A stretch of DNA of 64,000 bases, from NCBI GenBank assembly GCA_024704765.1, contig JAKMXF010000055.1, forward strand, positions 511,630 through 575,629. Reading direction: 5' to 3'. Position 1 is the stretch's first letter. Each line of letters opens with the position of its first letter. The position numbers and the translations under genes were made by a program. This stretch comes from Oopsacas minuta (taxonomy: Eukaryota; Porifera; Hexactinellida; Lyssacinosida; Leucopsacidae). This document shows positions 12,851 through 24,657 of the stretch, piece after piece. The notes under the pieces are model-generated. The model had not been told where the DNA came from. It searched no databases and worked only from the letters and a program-made list of their open reading frames with translations.

Positions 12851-13116
12851 AAACTACTATCTCCCTAGTCCAAAAATCTGAGGTTGATAATAGCCCTTAT
12901 ATATAGAGAAGGCTATAGTTCAGCACATGCATTCCTCACTGTGATATGACATTGTCACGCCCGATAATTCTACTAGCCGTGCCTCTCGTGAGATAAAATT
13001 CCAAGCTCCCACAATCAAAACTGTAGATATATATTTATTGCTAATTCATCATCACCAAATTGGGCTGAAATGTACAAATTATAGTAAAATATATTTAACT
13101 GAACAATGTATTAATC

Positions 13117-13207
13117 ATATGGTCATCAATGTCGTTCCTAGTAGAGAGGATATCACGAATTTAGTGATATGATGACGTACTAGAACAAAAATATGGAATG
13201 ACCATAT
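13117..13207. repeat. Imperfect 91-nt palindrome
   Basis: Three nested pairing blocks share one centre. ATATGGTCAT (13,117-13,126) pairs with ATGACCATAT (13,198-13,207). GTTCCTAGTA (13,134-13,143) pairs with TACTAGAAC (13,178-13,186), with one bulge. ATATCAC (13,150-13,156) pairs with GTGATAT (13,164-13,170) around a 7-base loop. It could be the core of a small inverted-repeat transposon or simply a hairpin. No flanking duplication is evident. Confidence 0.55.
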
Positions 13208-13789
13208 TTGGATGTGACTACGCCGTTTTGTCAAATTTAGGGCGAGGAGTGAGTTTTTGAACCTTGAAATTGTCATTATTGAATTCAGCGCCAAAAGATT
13301 GTGCTAGATAACAAATTTAGTGAAGAAAAGTACAAGAATTGACCATATTTTCAGTCATACAATGTTCACCCTATTAATTTTAACTGTAGTTTGGCTTTGT
13401 CACATCCGGGTAATTTAGTTGTCCTTGGTACAGTATATACACCAGATAGAATTATAGAATATAAAATATACCATATAGGAAATATTTTTCGTACACAGAG
13501 TATTCTGCTAAAGTGTACACAATGTAACGTGAAAAATTGATCAAATAATTTGAGTGCATTATTTGCTTGAGGTGTATATAATTAGCACGATAAGTTCCCA
13601 ATAGAAAGATTCTACCCCGTATTGTGAAGGATCTACACTATGGCGTGTTAAAGATAGAATAGATCAAATAATATTACTCATTACACTGAAAATAATGTTT
13701 GACCATTCTGCACAATACCTAGATAATTCTATTCACAAATATCAGACAAATTACAATCTAACATTTAGTTTATCTACAAATTTACTACA

Positions 13790-14150
13790 ACAACTTAGAA
13801 CAAGTTCCAAGTAGTATGGATGTCACACATTCTCTTCTGCTGATCCGGGTCTGTGGAATGTTCTACCAAAACAAACACGAAATTCTGATTAGGTTGAGAA
13901 TATAAAAACGTAAAGACACACCTATTTAAGATGTACTATGAATAATTTAAATATTCTCCTTCTTCTTTCTACTATGAATTCAGCTCAGTTCAATTTCATA
14001 TTCTATTTATAGATACGATTAGATACATATTTGGGTTTCTGGACTTTGGTCAGTACATATTGTCTGTCGTAAAAGCTTTGAGAAACTTTTGTAGGGCGAG
14101 CTAAACGTTGTACTATAACATATTATTATTATAATTATTTGAATGTCCAG
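13790..14150 (+). mobile_element. 3' end of a CR1/L2-like LINE
   Basis: Near 13,838 a plus frame reads ADPGLWNVLPKQTRNSD, and a second frame reads NVKTHLFKMYYE. This follows the conserved C-terminus of many CR1/L2-clade reverse transcriptases (a LWN.LP....R.S block, then an FK..LKT.LF-type block). About 140 bases further, GTAAAAGCTTTGAGAAACTT is followed by AGGGCGAGCTAAA. An ATTATTATTATAATTATT tail then ends the element near 14,150. That arrangement resembles the GCGCTTTGA-type 3' UTR and TTA-rich tail of this LINE group. The ORF contains stops, so it is a dead 5'-truncated copy. The assignment rests on family memory, not a search. Confidence 0.55.
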
Positions 14151-14154
14151 GAAA

Positions 14155-14620
14155 AATTGAAGAAACTGAAAGACACCTAGAGTGATCCTTGAAATACAGG
14201 CGTATTTTGGTCATGGCTTGAATAATTTCGAGTCTTAAAGGGAAATTCAAATCTATGACGAATTTTTACCTAATTGCAACTTTTGGGATTTCGAATCACA
14301 TAAATGGCTACTGTTCAGCCAATAGAATCGATAGAAATTTCAAATTTGAATTATGGGAACGGATTTCGTGTATTAAATTTCTTAATACACGAAACACGAT
14401 GTTCGGAGATTAGTAACCATAAGTCATCTAGGAGCCTAAGTATATAAAACGTAATTTGGATGGACAATAGACAATCAAATCATAATATTTCCGCTATGTT
14501 AAATATTCGAGGCACGAAGTGTCTAGTATACCCCGCAGCATAGCGACCAAAAGCCCAAAGAAATTTCGTCGCTTCATACTCAGGGTCAACCCAAGAAATT
14601 ACATGTCGCGCAGCGACGTA
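14155..14620 (+). repeat. Dispersed repeat R1, copy 2
   Basis: This is a relative of 331-640 in the same orientation, starting immediately after the LINE-like tail at 14,150. The two shared blocks are about 385 bases apart here and about 175 apart in copy 1, so one copy carries an insertion or the other a deletion. No ORF is present. Confidence 0.5.
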
Positions 14621-15434
14621 GCGAGAGAATCGCTATTTTGGTTAAAATTGGAAAAGACTTACCGCTTGGGAGATAATGCTTAGTGGGTTTAGTGAATTAA
14701 GTGCTCCCTAATCAAAATGGCACCAATGCTCAAAATGTGGAAATAGAGTAAATACTCAATATGAGTGAATTTTGGTGAGATATTTGCAAGTTGATGCTTC
14801 GAAATTTGAATACATATACTTACAGACTAATTCAGACTATTATGTAGTGATTCTCTACAAAGATTCAAATTTTGCTTCAATATGCAACTGGAGGGATGTA
14901 TTGAAAGAGCGAGAGTAGTGATGTTCTGCGATAACAAAGTTGTAATGAGTCAGAAAAATGTGCTAGAGAAATAGTGCCCAGTTGCCCATCAAATAGCTGT
15001 TCATTTGAAGTTTAGAAAGAATCTGGTGATAGTTTAAAATATAAAAGATTTGAAATAAGAGATTGTAACGAAAGTGTAACTTTAAGTGCGTAAATACATA
15101 GCAATGCTCAATGCTGAAAGCAATTCTGTGTAATAGGTCTTCAAATCGATAGTCTCATGCAATGTCACTCATAATATTCGAACAAATGCAGACTTTTTCA
15201 TATACAATTTCCAAGGCACACATCTCAGAGTGGAATAAAACGTAATCAGTGTTGTCGAATCTTTATATACTTAGAGGACATCCTTTGGAAATTGGTATTA
15301 TTATGGAGCATTTTTCACCACATTCATGACTATAATATATCCAGAGAGCGAGAGAAAAGCCCCACGAAGCATTATCTTTATGCCTGTAAGATTTTGCAGG
15401 GACACCTGACTATTATTTGAGGTACTAGAGTATT
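14621..15434. other. Anonymous stretch
   Basis: No gene, RNA or element end was recognised on either strand. Confidence 0.35.
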
Positions 15435-15487
15435 CCGCGGCACATCGGTTGAAAACCACTCGCGTGGACTAACTAAGTCCACTAAAA
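15435..15487. mobile_element. Possible hAT-type element terminus
   Basis: CGGCACATCGGTTGAAAACC followed by ACT matches the common hAT-superfamily end pattern (CGGCACACCGGTTGAGAACCACTG-like). Next to it is a 7-base-arm hairpin, GTGGACT/AGTCCAC, at about 15,464-15,482. No matching opposite end was found nearby, so this is a solitary end or a coincidence. Confidence 0.35.
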
Positions 15488-15646
15488 CAACACCTTAGAT
15501 GAAAATCAAGACTGACTCTGTTGGCTACCGGACTAATTGTATTCACAATATATAAATAATCTACGGATATAGATAATCTTTCAAATCTCCTGATATCAAA
15601 ATATATGTTAAGTATTTTTAAGTACCTGGGGTGAGTAACTTATATA

Positions 15647-16800
15647 CTTGGGGCATTCAATATGTTCCAGAACAACTACTCTAATATCATAGATAAGATC
15701 ATAATTAAATATATAATTTCATGGTATGCTCGAAATATTCGCCCTTGTATGAGACACATGGCATTAAACTTTCTATCTACATCAAGAAACACTTTTTTGA
15801 ACTCGTCTGCAGGTATGTCTTTAAGGGTCTGATGAAGTTCATATCCGAGTGCAAGTCTGGTGTGAAAACGTTACCTGCGAGGTGCTTTTTGACCAAATTG
15901 AAAAGCCAAATATCACATCGCTATAGATCAGGGCTAAATGGAGGGTGAGGTAACTCAACCCTTCTCATTTCACCGACAATCTTAGATTTGTGAGTTCCGG
16001 CATTATCCTGCAATATTCGATCCCTTTGCTCCACGACTTGGTTTGTTCGAATAGTACTGATTCTCTACTTAAGTCAATCGTTCCTTTGCGTATAATTGTT
16101 AGGCAATTGTACGCTTCTTTGAAACACAAATGGAGTCTACAATACCATGAGCATCAAAGAATATACAGTATAGGACTATAATTGCACGAAGTCCGTGCTG
16201 GGATTAGTGCTTGGTGTAGCACCTCTAGGGAGCCACATTTTTGCTCTGTTCATTTCTCAGAGGCTCAGCATGTTATTCCAGGTCTCATCACCAGTGCAGA
16301 CCTCCACTAACCTGCGATAGTCAGCATACTGACACAATTTCAATAATTCCTTCACACAAGAGAGGTGAGCATATTAATGATTCTCTGTGAGACTATGCGG
16401 CGGTTCATCTGGAAGAAATCTTTCGATATTCAAGATGGTTAATCAAAACGTCATCAATTCTTCCCTTCCAGATAGCGAGATATAGAGCTATATCAGGATA
16501 GTTGAGTGGGGATCGTGATCGACAATATTCTTTATCATATCGATGGTGTGTGGCGTGATAATGGAAATAGGGCGTCCCGATTTAGCCGCATCTTCCAGGC
16601 TCTCTCTACTGTCCCTAAATCTCTTGGCCCATTCTTTCACATATGAAGACGAAAGAGCATCATCCAAATATACTTTCAACATCTTTGCATCTATATCCAT
16701 CCGCGTTCCACCAGGCCTTGTCCAGAACTTTATTACCGCCCTTTTTTCAATTTCAAATTGAAGTCTGGAGAAGCCATGAGATCAAAAGGTTATAAAAGGA
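15647..16800 (-). mobile_element. Mariner element, one end recognisable
   Basis: The left end next to a TA reads CTTGGGGCATTCAATATGTT, typical of mariner ends, and lies about 90 bp outside the transposase 3' region. No inverted copy was found beyond 16,777, so the right terminal repeat is lost or too diverged to see. The transposase relic inside is listed separately. Confidence 0.6.
15737..16777 (-). pseudogene. Mariner transposase, frame-broken
   Basis: Translation starts at ATG 16,777 (MASPDFNLKLKKGR) and meets stops within 16 codons. In other frames the usual mariner order continues. A DNA-binding domain comes first (VYLDDALSSSYVKEWAKRF, then RESLEDAAKSGRP, 16,560-16,675). The first catalytic Asp lies in TGDETWNN (about 16,290). 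The second is in LQDNAGTHKSKIV (about 15,990), and the third in PPFSPDL.RCDIWLF (about 15,900-15,945), with a stop inside that motif. The C-terminal tail DIPADEFKKVF is recognisable near 15,820. All three catalytic aspartates survive, but several frameshifts and stops separate the blocks. The gene is dead. Confidence 0.8.
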
Positions 16801-17253
16801 CTATGCAAGACTTTGTAATATTTACATATTACAATGTCCAAATTGAATTATTTCAACTGTATTTCATAGAGAAATGAAGTGGGTAAATAAGAAAATACAC
16901 GAATTAGAAAATGAAATAATACTTGTGCAATTATGATGTAGGGCCTAACATATTGAAAGCCCGAAGTATATTCACAAACAGCTGATTTCTTATAATCTAC
17001 GATCGAATTTTATTGATATCATCAGTATATTATATTTGTATAGGGATAATGTCTCATTTGTCTAAATACTGAATTCTTTAATATTTAGAAAATTGCGAAA
17101 TCTGTATTATCATTTTTAGTGGTGTGCTGGCATTTTTGTAAGTAAATATTGCAAGATAATTTTTTAGGGATATATGTATATGTACTAATATTATAACGCA
17201 TGTAAAACTACATAGATTTCATAGGTGAACAGAAATTTTGGGTGAATTTTAAG
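16801..17253. other. Anonymous stretch
   Basis: AT-rich sequence with no recognised gene or element end. The right end of the neighbouring mariner was searched for here and not found. Confidence 0.35.
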
Positions 17254-17390
17254 TTCCACCAGGGGAAATTACTATTGATATTCACCCTGGGGTACATTAC
17301 AATTGCATTTTCCACTACGGTAAATTCAAGATCATCTCAGGGAAATTTATGATCTGAAATTACTCTGGTAGAATATACAATTTCGCATTA
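17254..17390 (+). repeat. Degenerate 27-29-bp tandem array
   Basis: Four to five head-to-tail units are visible, starting near 17,254, 17,281, 17,308, 17,336 and 17,361. They share a TTCCAC/TTCACC start, a central GGGGAAATTA/GGGGTACATTA/CGGTAAATTCA block and a short AT-rich spacer. Units differ at many positions, so this is an old minisatellite-like array. Confidence 0.55.
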
Positions 17391-18334
17391 TATTACAAAT
17401 TAAATATATTTACCTAAAGGGATATAATGATTTTTGAAATATCAATTCTAAAAGTCACTTCCATGTAGTAGGAATTGTTGCAAACTTCGGTCCCAGATGA
17501 AATATTTATCTAATTAAACAAGGCGTCCGGGAATCTTATTAGGTGTCGAAAATGTACTACAAAGGTTTCAAATTGAATTTGCTGTTTTTGTGCTGTTATT
17601 GAATTAATACGTTCTATTGTACATCTTCGAATTATATTGGATTTAGGTAGAAATAATATATTAATACAGGTAAATGTAATAGTGACACCTTTAATAATTC
17701 TAAGGCAATGTTTTGGTAGCCAAGGAAGGTGTTTACGTATATGTTTGAACAAGGTGTAGTTCGATTGATAATTTAACATTTATATTGGTAACTATCACAT
17801 ATATACCAAATGTCATTTGATAATGAGTATTACTTTAGCTTATTGTTGAAGAACATAGAGAAAATTAGATATTATGTGGAAAAATACACTGACATTCAAT
17901 GAAGAAACATATTATATAGCTATTGGAGTATTGTTTCAAATAAGAGAGAAGTGTCCTGATTGTGAAACACTAATTTCTGGACTCACATGCCAATCAAAAT
18001 TGAAAGAATTGAAACCAAGCGGGTAATGAAAATATATATATTTCAACTGAGTTAATCAAAAATATATTTATTGTACATATATCTACAGTAATATATTGTA
18101 AGAAGACATCTCTACCAGTAGGAACAAGAGAATATTTGTTTCAGAATATTTAGAAATGTCATGAACGTGTTGGACATTCAGGACGTAGGTAGACTTGGAG
18201 TGAAGTATAAATGAAATATTTTTGGATTCTTTAGGATACTATTTCTCTGGTTATAAAAATATAGAGCCAATGTTCTCATCGATATCCAACAGTACCGACT
18301 CTTGAACAAATGGTTGAAAAATGTGATTAACTAG
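17391..18334. other. Anonymous stretch
   Basis: An 89-codon minus ORF (17,510-17,779) contains HLPWLPKHCLRIIKG but has no recognisable domain or splice context. Nothing else is seen. Confidence 0.3.
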
Positions 18335-18440
18335 ATCAACACTTCCATATCAGGAACTACAGGAAAATATCCTTATGAAATAGCATTTGGTCAATCCCCG
18401 AGATGTCATCAATCGGAGTTAGAATAGTAAACTAGCCAAG
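18335..18440 (+). pseudogene. Possible Ty3/gypsy-type integrase scrap
   Basis: A plus frame reads FHIRTTGKYPYEIAFGQSPR. This resembles the retroviral-type integrase segment in which a Thr-x-Lys-x-Pro-Tyr-Glu-x-x-Phe-Gly motif precedes the C-terminal domain. It is isolated, with stops on both sides, and no reverse transcriptase or LTR could be seen around it. If real, it is a tiny remnant. Confidence 0.35.
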
Positions 18441-21400
18441 ATTTACTAGAAGAGAGTGAATAGGAGTATGTTGTTAAAACCGAAATTATTATTCAAGAGG
18501 AGCCGAAATCAATAATGAACCTAACTCTGAAGCTAGCCCTTGAAATTAGAATAAATTAGATTATTCAAGTAATACCCAATTACTCTTTAATCGAGGTTAT
18601 ATGGCAACAATGGGGATTTATATCACTAATGGATCCGCTATGAATTCAATTTTGATATCCATGCCACTTCCCAATTCTGAAATTGCTGATACGAGTATAT
18701 TACTGAAGACGATAATCCTCCTGAAGAACCTTTATATGATGGATAGTACGCTTGATAGAAACCTGAAGAAGCAATCCCTAAGAATCTAACTCCCTTTATA
18801 GTATAATTCGAACAAGCGCAAGAGAAAAGTATTTGAGAACAGCACACAATCAACAATAAATTTATGACAAAAAATGTACCAATATATAAAGAAATTACAG
18901 GGAAAATGATATCATAGGTGTCCCTATTAACTCTGACGATCGAACTCACACTGACAAACGATAAAGCCATGTGGAATATTTGAAATAGAAGCAGATAAAT
19001 TGTAAATCTCTACAGGGTTAGAATTATGCCTCCCACCACTTTGTTCTGAACTGATAGTAGCTCCAGGATCAAAAAAATGACCATTAATGGCAAATACATT
19101 CTTCATAACGATCAGATAGTAAATGGGATTTTGAAGAGCAAGGTAAAATAGATTTCCAGGCATCTTGATGAAACGAAGCCTTTCAATATAGCCCAATTGA
19201 GGAGATTCATAGGCATGTATCTTTAACTGTTTTCAATGTAGTATAAATTATCATGAGCTTGTAATTGTATTTCCCCATTGTCACTATATCTAGAAGCCGC
19301 GAACATGGTTTACATAAAAGTGCACAGTCCAGCAGTGAGGTAAGTATTGATGAGCCTTTAAACAATGTCGTTTATACAGTTGATTACTCTCGAAAGTAAC
19401 GGTTGTTTTCGATGGTCATTTTCGTAAGACCGATGAGAATGTGAAAGAACTAGTGGTGGTACTAATTCGATTGGAGATTGCTTCCATCGAAAATTGGGAT
19501 GATTAACAACATAATTTGATTAGGAAGCAAAGTCAGATATTAAGCTATCATAAGGTCTAGCATTTGTAGGTTTTGGTATAGAGATCTATATTTCGCTAGA
19601 GGTAATATAGACAAGTGCGTTTGCTCTGTGCTTGTTTAATCCAAAAAAGAAGTGCTACAACACTAAAGTCAATCTGATTTTCTTAGGAATTCCAATATCA
19701 AATAGTATAAGAATCGATGGGCAATTCGACTTATCTAACATAATGTTGTAGGTTTCAGGAGCCTGCACTATTGCAATCACAAAATGTCTTGGTACTCAGT
19801 TTGGCATTGGTCAGTACTGAAACTTCCCAATCACTAAAACTATACTCACGTACATCTTTAGTAACTGTTGACGACCATCGAGTTGGAATTTCAGCCTTGT
19901 AATCAATTCATATTGACTATTTGTGACAAATACTAAGTAATTTATGGATATCAAACAAAGTCTAAATGGTGTATATGCAAGGCAGATTTGCTAATTGAGC
20001 TGACTGGATCAAATATTCTCCGAAGAAGAACCATCTTCCATCCAAAGCAGCATTTACGCCTCCTCCCTATAAGATGACTCCATCTATATGAAGTATCCTA
20101 GCGAATTCCAAATAATCCTTCTTACCTGAACCTAGGTGTCCAAGTCTTGTAGATCTCGAACAGTAAATTGCTAAGAATCTTATCATCATGATTGCGAACT
20201 TTTTGAACGACTGTAGTTAGAGCAATTTGTCTATTAGTGTCAAGAGAAGAGTGTAGCCTTAACACAAGTTCAGATCAATTCGAAGTCGCTTTTTTATCTT
20301 CAATCTCTACAACGCGTTTCGGAGATAATAACAAGCGAATATATTTGAATGGCCTCTTTCTTGAACATTTCCTGCGAAATTGCGCCCATTTCTCAGCTAC
20401 ATCACGAGGAATTTTATGGAATGATGAAATTATTTGGAAAAGATGTCTAAGAGTAATAGCAATATAAAGAAATTTCATTACTCTGGGATTTGTATATTCC
20501 TACAATAATACATAGTATTTATCATATTAACTAATTTCATGTTCAGTAATATATAGTGATGGAGGACAATAATTATGAATTGAAGCAATAACTTTCTAAA
20601 AAATAATGATAAGTGATGTATTCACCATTCTTTGGCATTGATTTCAATGATTTATTATTTGAACAATGTAGTATAATAAATAGTTTAAGTTATTTTGATA
20701 TCCGTATTCGTAAGATAATACCACTGTTAACTATCACATTTATTATTAATTGGAATCGAGTGATAATAACCATATCTTTATATACTATACCATAATAAAA
20801 TATAATTCTTTAGCCTAGATTCAATATTTCATAAGTCATAATGTAAACTTTGTTGTTATTTCATAGAGATAATGCGCAGAAAACCATATAATTAAACGCA
20901 ACAACATGTAATCACACCAATATATGGATATACAGAGGGACACGCTTATAACGAACAGTATTAATAGAATTAATGGCTATAACGAATATATTTTAACAGT
21001 ATATTTCATTCCATAGGGATTAATTAAATCTCTACACGCATATAACGAAGCATTCTTAAATTCACATTCAAAACACACTTATGAGCTTATTACACCCTAG
21101 ATCAAGATCTTTATTGTTCTAACTAGGTAAACAATTAGAAAAGTGGTTCTATGGGTAATGACTCCTTTACAACCAAAGTCACAATATATTTCCGTTTACC
21201 GCATATAAGAATTCAAGCTAACAGGGAATCAAATGTGACCGTCCGAATTAGTTGGTTATATAAGAGTTACGATTGTATGAACTATTTTGAATACAATTTA
21301 TATGTTTCTAAAAACAGTATTACCTGCAATTTTAGAGAGATCAAATTTACCAAATAATGCCCGCTGGACCGAGGTCTATGGAACGAGGATTTTGCTCAAA

Positions 21401-22155
21401 AAAATATGTCTCTCGCGAAATTATATCTACAATAGTAATAATTTCAATATTCATAAGACAATATTTACATTTCTTCTATGCAGATTAATAATCGTTATGA
21501 TATCTAAAGGGAGTAAATCACAAATATCGTAAGAAATAACATTTCACTGGTCATAGCCATTAATTATATTACTTCTAGTATAGTATATTAGAGAGGCAAT
21601 CAAAATAGATTCGATATAATTAAATTAGCACATTTTTTGCTCGAGTAAATGTAGTTTTGATAGATAATACTCAATAGTAGTCATGTGATCCTACTATTCT
21701 TGGTTCGGAATGAGGTAATCTATTTCATTAAATGAGCGATATGCAGTTCTCAATCTCACGATAATTTAAGCTCTGATAAGCGATCACTGGTGCATCTCTG
21801 ATGTCATGTAAATTTCAAGTTATCTAAGGATGTATATGGGTTACCGTGAGAACACGATTACAATCCCGACTGACATCTCATTCCACAGGATTTTGATGGA
21901 GATTCCCAGTAGTTTTCTCATAAGCATTCCAATATAACAACTCTCATAGAAAGAACATAATTCTAATTCCGAATGCAACAATGAAAAATGAAGGTATTTA
22001 TCTCAAGAGAATGCACAAGGCGTATTACAAGAGAACACAGGGATTTCTATAGGTTTCCCATACCCACGGCAACCCTGATGTTGTCACATAAGATACAATA
22101 TTTACAATAATAATCAGCCAGCAAGTTATCGAGTTATATTCGATACCATGGATGT
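18441..22155. other. Anonymous AT-rich stretch, 3.7 kb
   Basis: No gene is recognised. ORFs of 60-110 codons overlap on both strands at 18,638-19,196 and 20,237-20,478, which is typical of chance frames or old repeat debris. None shows a domain, clear splice borders or a signal that decides between strands. Confidence 0.35.
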
Positions 22156-22215
22156 CCAGGGGCGTCGCCAGCATTTGGCTAACTGAGGAGCTGGGCCTGG
22201 CGACAAGATTTTCGT
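22156..22215 (+). mobile_element. Possible hAT-type element terminus
   Basis: CAGGGGCGTCGCCAGCATTT at about 22,158 closely resembles the CAGGGGCGTnGCCAG ends of many hAT elements. It stands out as GC-rich against AT-rich flanks. No inverted partner was found in the following 2 kb. Confidence 0.4.
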
Positions 22216-24174
22216 GCGGTCAAGTTCACTTGGCATATCAATTAAAGAATACAACATACTAGCCTATTATTGCAGAAAATTCTAGGAATTGGTGCTTTGG
22301 GTGAAAATATAGGTAAATCAGAAATGAAGACAGATTATTAAGGTGATTAATAAGGTACTAACAATCAAACACAAAAATGTTGGCAAACATGGCCTGTATA
22401 CCTAATATGTCTATAATGAAGGGAAAAACTGAAGTAGTCATCCAATGACAAATCAGTTATAGTAAAACAAATCCAGCATCCTAAGAAATATAACATGTCC
22501 AGCGGACAGACTGGGAGTGCAACCAGGATAATTTGTTTGTGTTATAAATAATCGTATTTAATATGGCTAATCATATGATATATCATGTAAATATAGATTT
22601 GAAAATGTAAGGTTTGAAATCTACATACTCGAAAACCCCTGAGTAGGAGTTAAGACGAAATTTAAAGAGTGATTTTGAAATATTTCAAAAGGGTGTGAAA
22701 GTATGTTTGATCATTTGATAGATCTATGAATTAGTTACTTTCAAGCACTGAAATTCTCAAAATAGGACTATATGTAGCAATTAACCTGACAATATGTTAA
22801 AACCTAATCTCTTTCTCGCTTTTGTATTACATTGAAAGATGTGATATATGATTAATCATCAAAAATGTGTGAAATATTTACCTTAAAATGATTCAGCCCG
22901 AGGCAAATCCATGACCTAGTGTATATGTACCCAATTTTCATTTGAATTTGATTGCTAGATTTCGCATGGCCGCGCGGACAGACTTACGAATGGTTGGGCA
23001 CGGTCGTCGCACAAAGTCCATGCAATTAGGGCATCTACCTATAGGAGATGGACAAAAATATCGAAACATATAATACGACTCATATACAGAGTGAGAAACA
23101 AGGGTCTCGAAGAAGTGATGCGAAAATGAACCAAACTTGAAATCAAGAAAATAAATTTCAACCAAACATGTAAACGTAAACAAACAATTACCAAACAAAT
23201 ATAGGAAAGACGAAACAAGTTCCCTCAAAAATTATTAATCTGCTGAAGAGTACAGAATGGATCGAGTGGGACGACTATTCAAAAAAAGGGGTTGGGGCTT
23301 GAGCCGATCCTGTGGATTTTATATTCTTGGCCAATATCCATATATAACTCGATTGCCGCGATTTTTTTAGTCACATCAATCCAGCAGATAATTATATATA
23401 ACCAACTTCCAATACCCTTGTAATACATATCATCGATATCTGATTACAGGTGTCAAATTTCTGCGCATGGAATCAAAATCACATCCTCTAAGTAGTGATA
23501 AATAAATGATCGTTCCTAGCTACTTTAATCGAAGGTATGGAGATAAAAATAAAATGGTAAACGAATTAGAACTAGTGCACTTATTAAAATAAGATTTCAA
23601 AAATCGAGAAATCAGAATATTTGCACTTCTGTAATAGCGGAGGAGTGTTCATTAAAGTGAATTTTTCAAATAATACTAGCGTAAATTATTTCATAAACTG
23701 ATAATAGTATTGAAATTTCATCAAAGATACCAACTTCCGGACAGCACAAAATGCCCTTGTAAGCCAAAAAATCATCCCGTGGTGTCTTCAAATCAAAACT
23801 GGAATTTTAAAATATACATAGTAATTGAATAAATGTAATCTCGGAGGTTTCGTCCACAGTATGCAGGATCTTACCATTTGACGGATACCAGAATCACTAA
23901 ATCTATGAGAGAAGCAAACAAAATACTAAATTTATTATTGTGATGTATATGTATGTGTGGCACATATCGAAGTTAAAAGTTTTAGGTTACTTAAAACATA
24001 TTTGACAAGCAGTTTTCTAATTTCCATCAATCTAAGTGGACGAAGCTTATCTGATTAACATAGGGACGGCCTGGCCAGAGCTAGTCAAATTACTATGACA
24101 ACGCGCAAAAATGGGCCTAAAAAGGGTAAAATAACTGCTACATAACACTGAAATTTCAAAATTACCACACTGTA
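22216..24174. other. Anonymous stretch with short GC-rich patches
   Basis: No gene is recognised. GC-richer islands at about 22,965-23,030, 23,285-23,315 and 24,062-24,085 (GGGACGGCCTGGCCAGA) could be eroded transposon ends, but no inverted pairs were established. The 96-codon minus ORF 22,938-23,228 overlaps the first island and has no recognised domain. Confidence 0.3.
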
Positions 24175-24330
24175 ACAGAATATGGGCGAAGTGTTACATT
24201 TGCACCATATAGGAACACGCTAATCTTACCACTTCGTTTAAAACAATTCGCTCACTCAAATCGAGATTTCAGCAACTCATTGACTTCATAGATTTGAACA
24301 TTTTCCACTATATTCAGTTAATCAGAGACT
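24175..24330 (+). repeat. Dispersed repeat R3, copy 2
   Basis: Second copy of the family seen at 11,820-11,985, in the same orientation with the same order of blocks and moderate divergence. It is non-coding. Confidence 0.6.
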
Positions 24331-24402
24331 CTAGGACCTATTTATATAACAACTCCAACGCTCGATTTTCAATGATATTTGGTTTTCAAAATATGCACTA
24401 AG

Positions 24403-24612
24403 GCTGTTGATTTGTATATACAAATTTGTAACAATTTTCCAACTGAAAAATCCAAATATACATTCATCATACCGATAATTACTTCCAGTTTTCCTGATTT
24501 AGAAGAAAATGGTTTATTATCATTGAACTCACAGCTTATAGATCTAGATTTTAATAGTGTAGGAATAATGTTATCTAAAGTAGGGATTATTTCCCATTAC
24601 CTGCAAATAGAG
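24403..24612 (+). CDS. Exon-like ORF, unidentified
   Basis: An open plus frame reads AVDLYIQICNNFPTEKSKY and later IITSSFPDLEENGLLSL and FNSVGIMLSKVGIISHYLQ. Composition is protein-like and helical. A weak acceptor (GCACTAAG) lies at 24,402 and a possible donor (GAG then GTTCGT) at 24,612; otherwise the frame stops at 24,657. No family is recognised, and there is no evidence linking it to another exon. Confidence 0.35.
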
Positions 24613-24657
24613 GTTCGTATCTATCAAAATCACCATAGATGGACCAAAGTTGACTAA

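Noticed and set aside
18638-19196. Two overlapping minus ORFs (110 and 89 codons)
   Set aside because: Opposite-strand text at 18,335-18,440 looks more like old retroelement debris; the minus frames show no recognisable protein.
20237-20478. Overlapping ORFs of 67-76 codons on both strands
   Set aside because: Mutually overlapping frames with no domain, splice signal or compositional preference for either strand.
22938-23228. 96-codon minus ORF over a GC-richer patch
   Set aside because: Cys/Arg-rich text has no proper zinc-binding spacing; it is more likely a frame through an eroded repeat.
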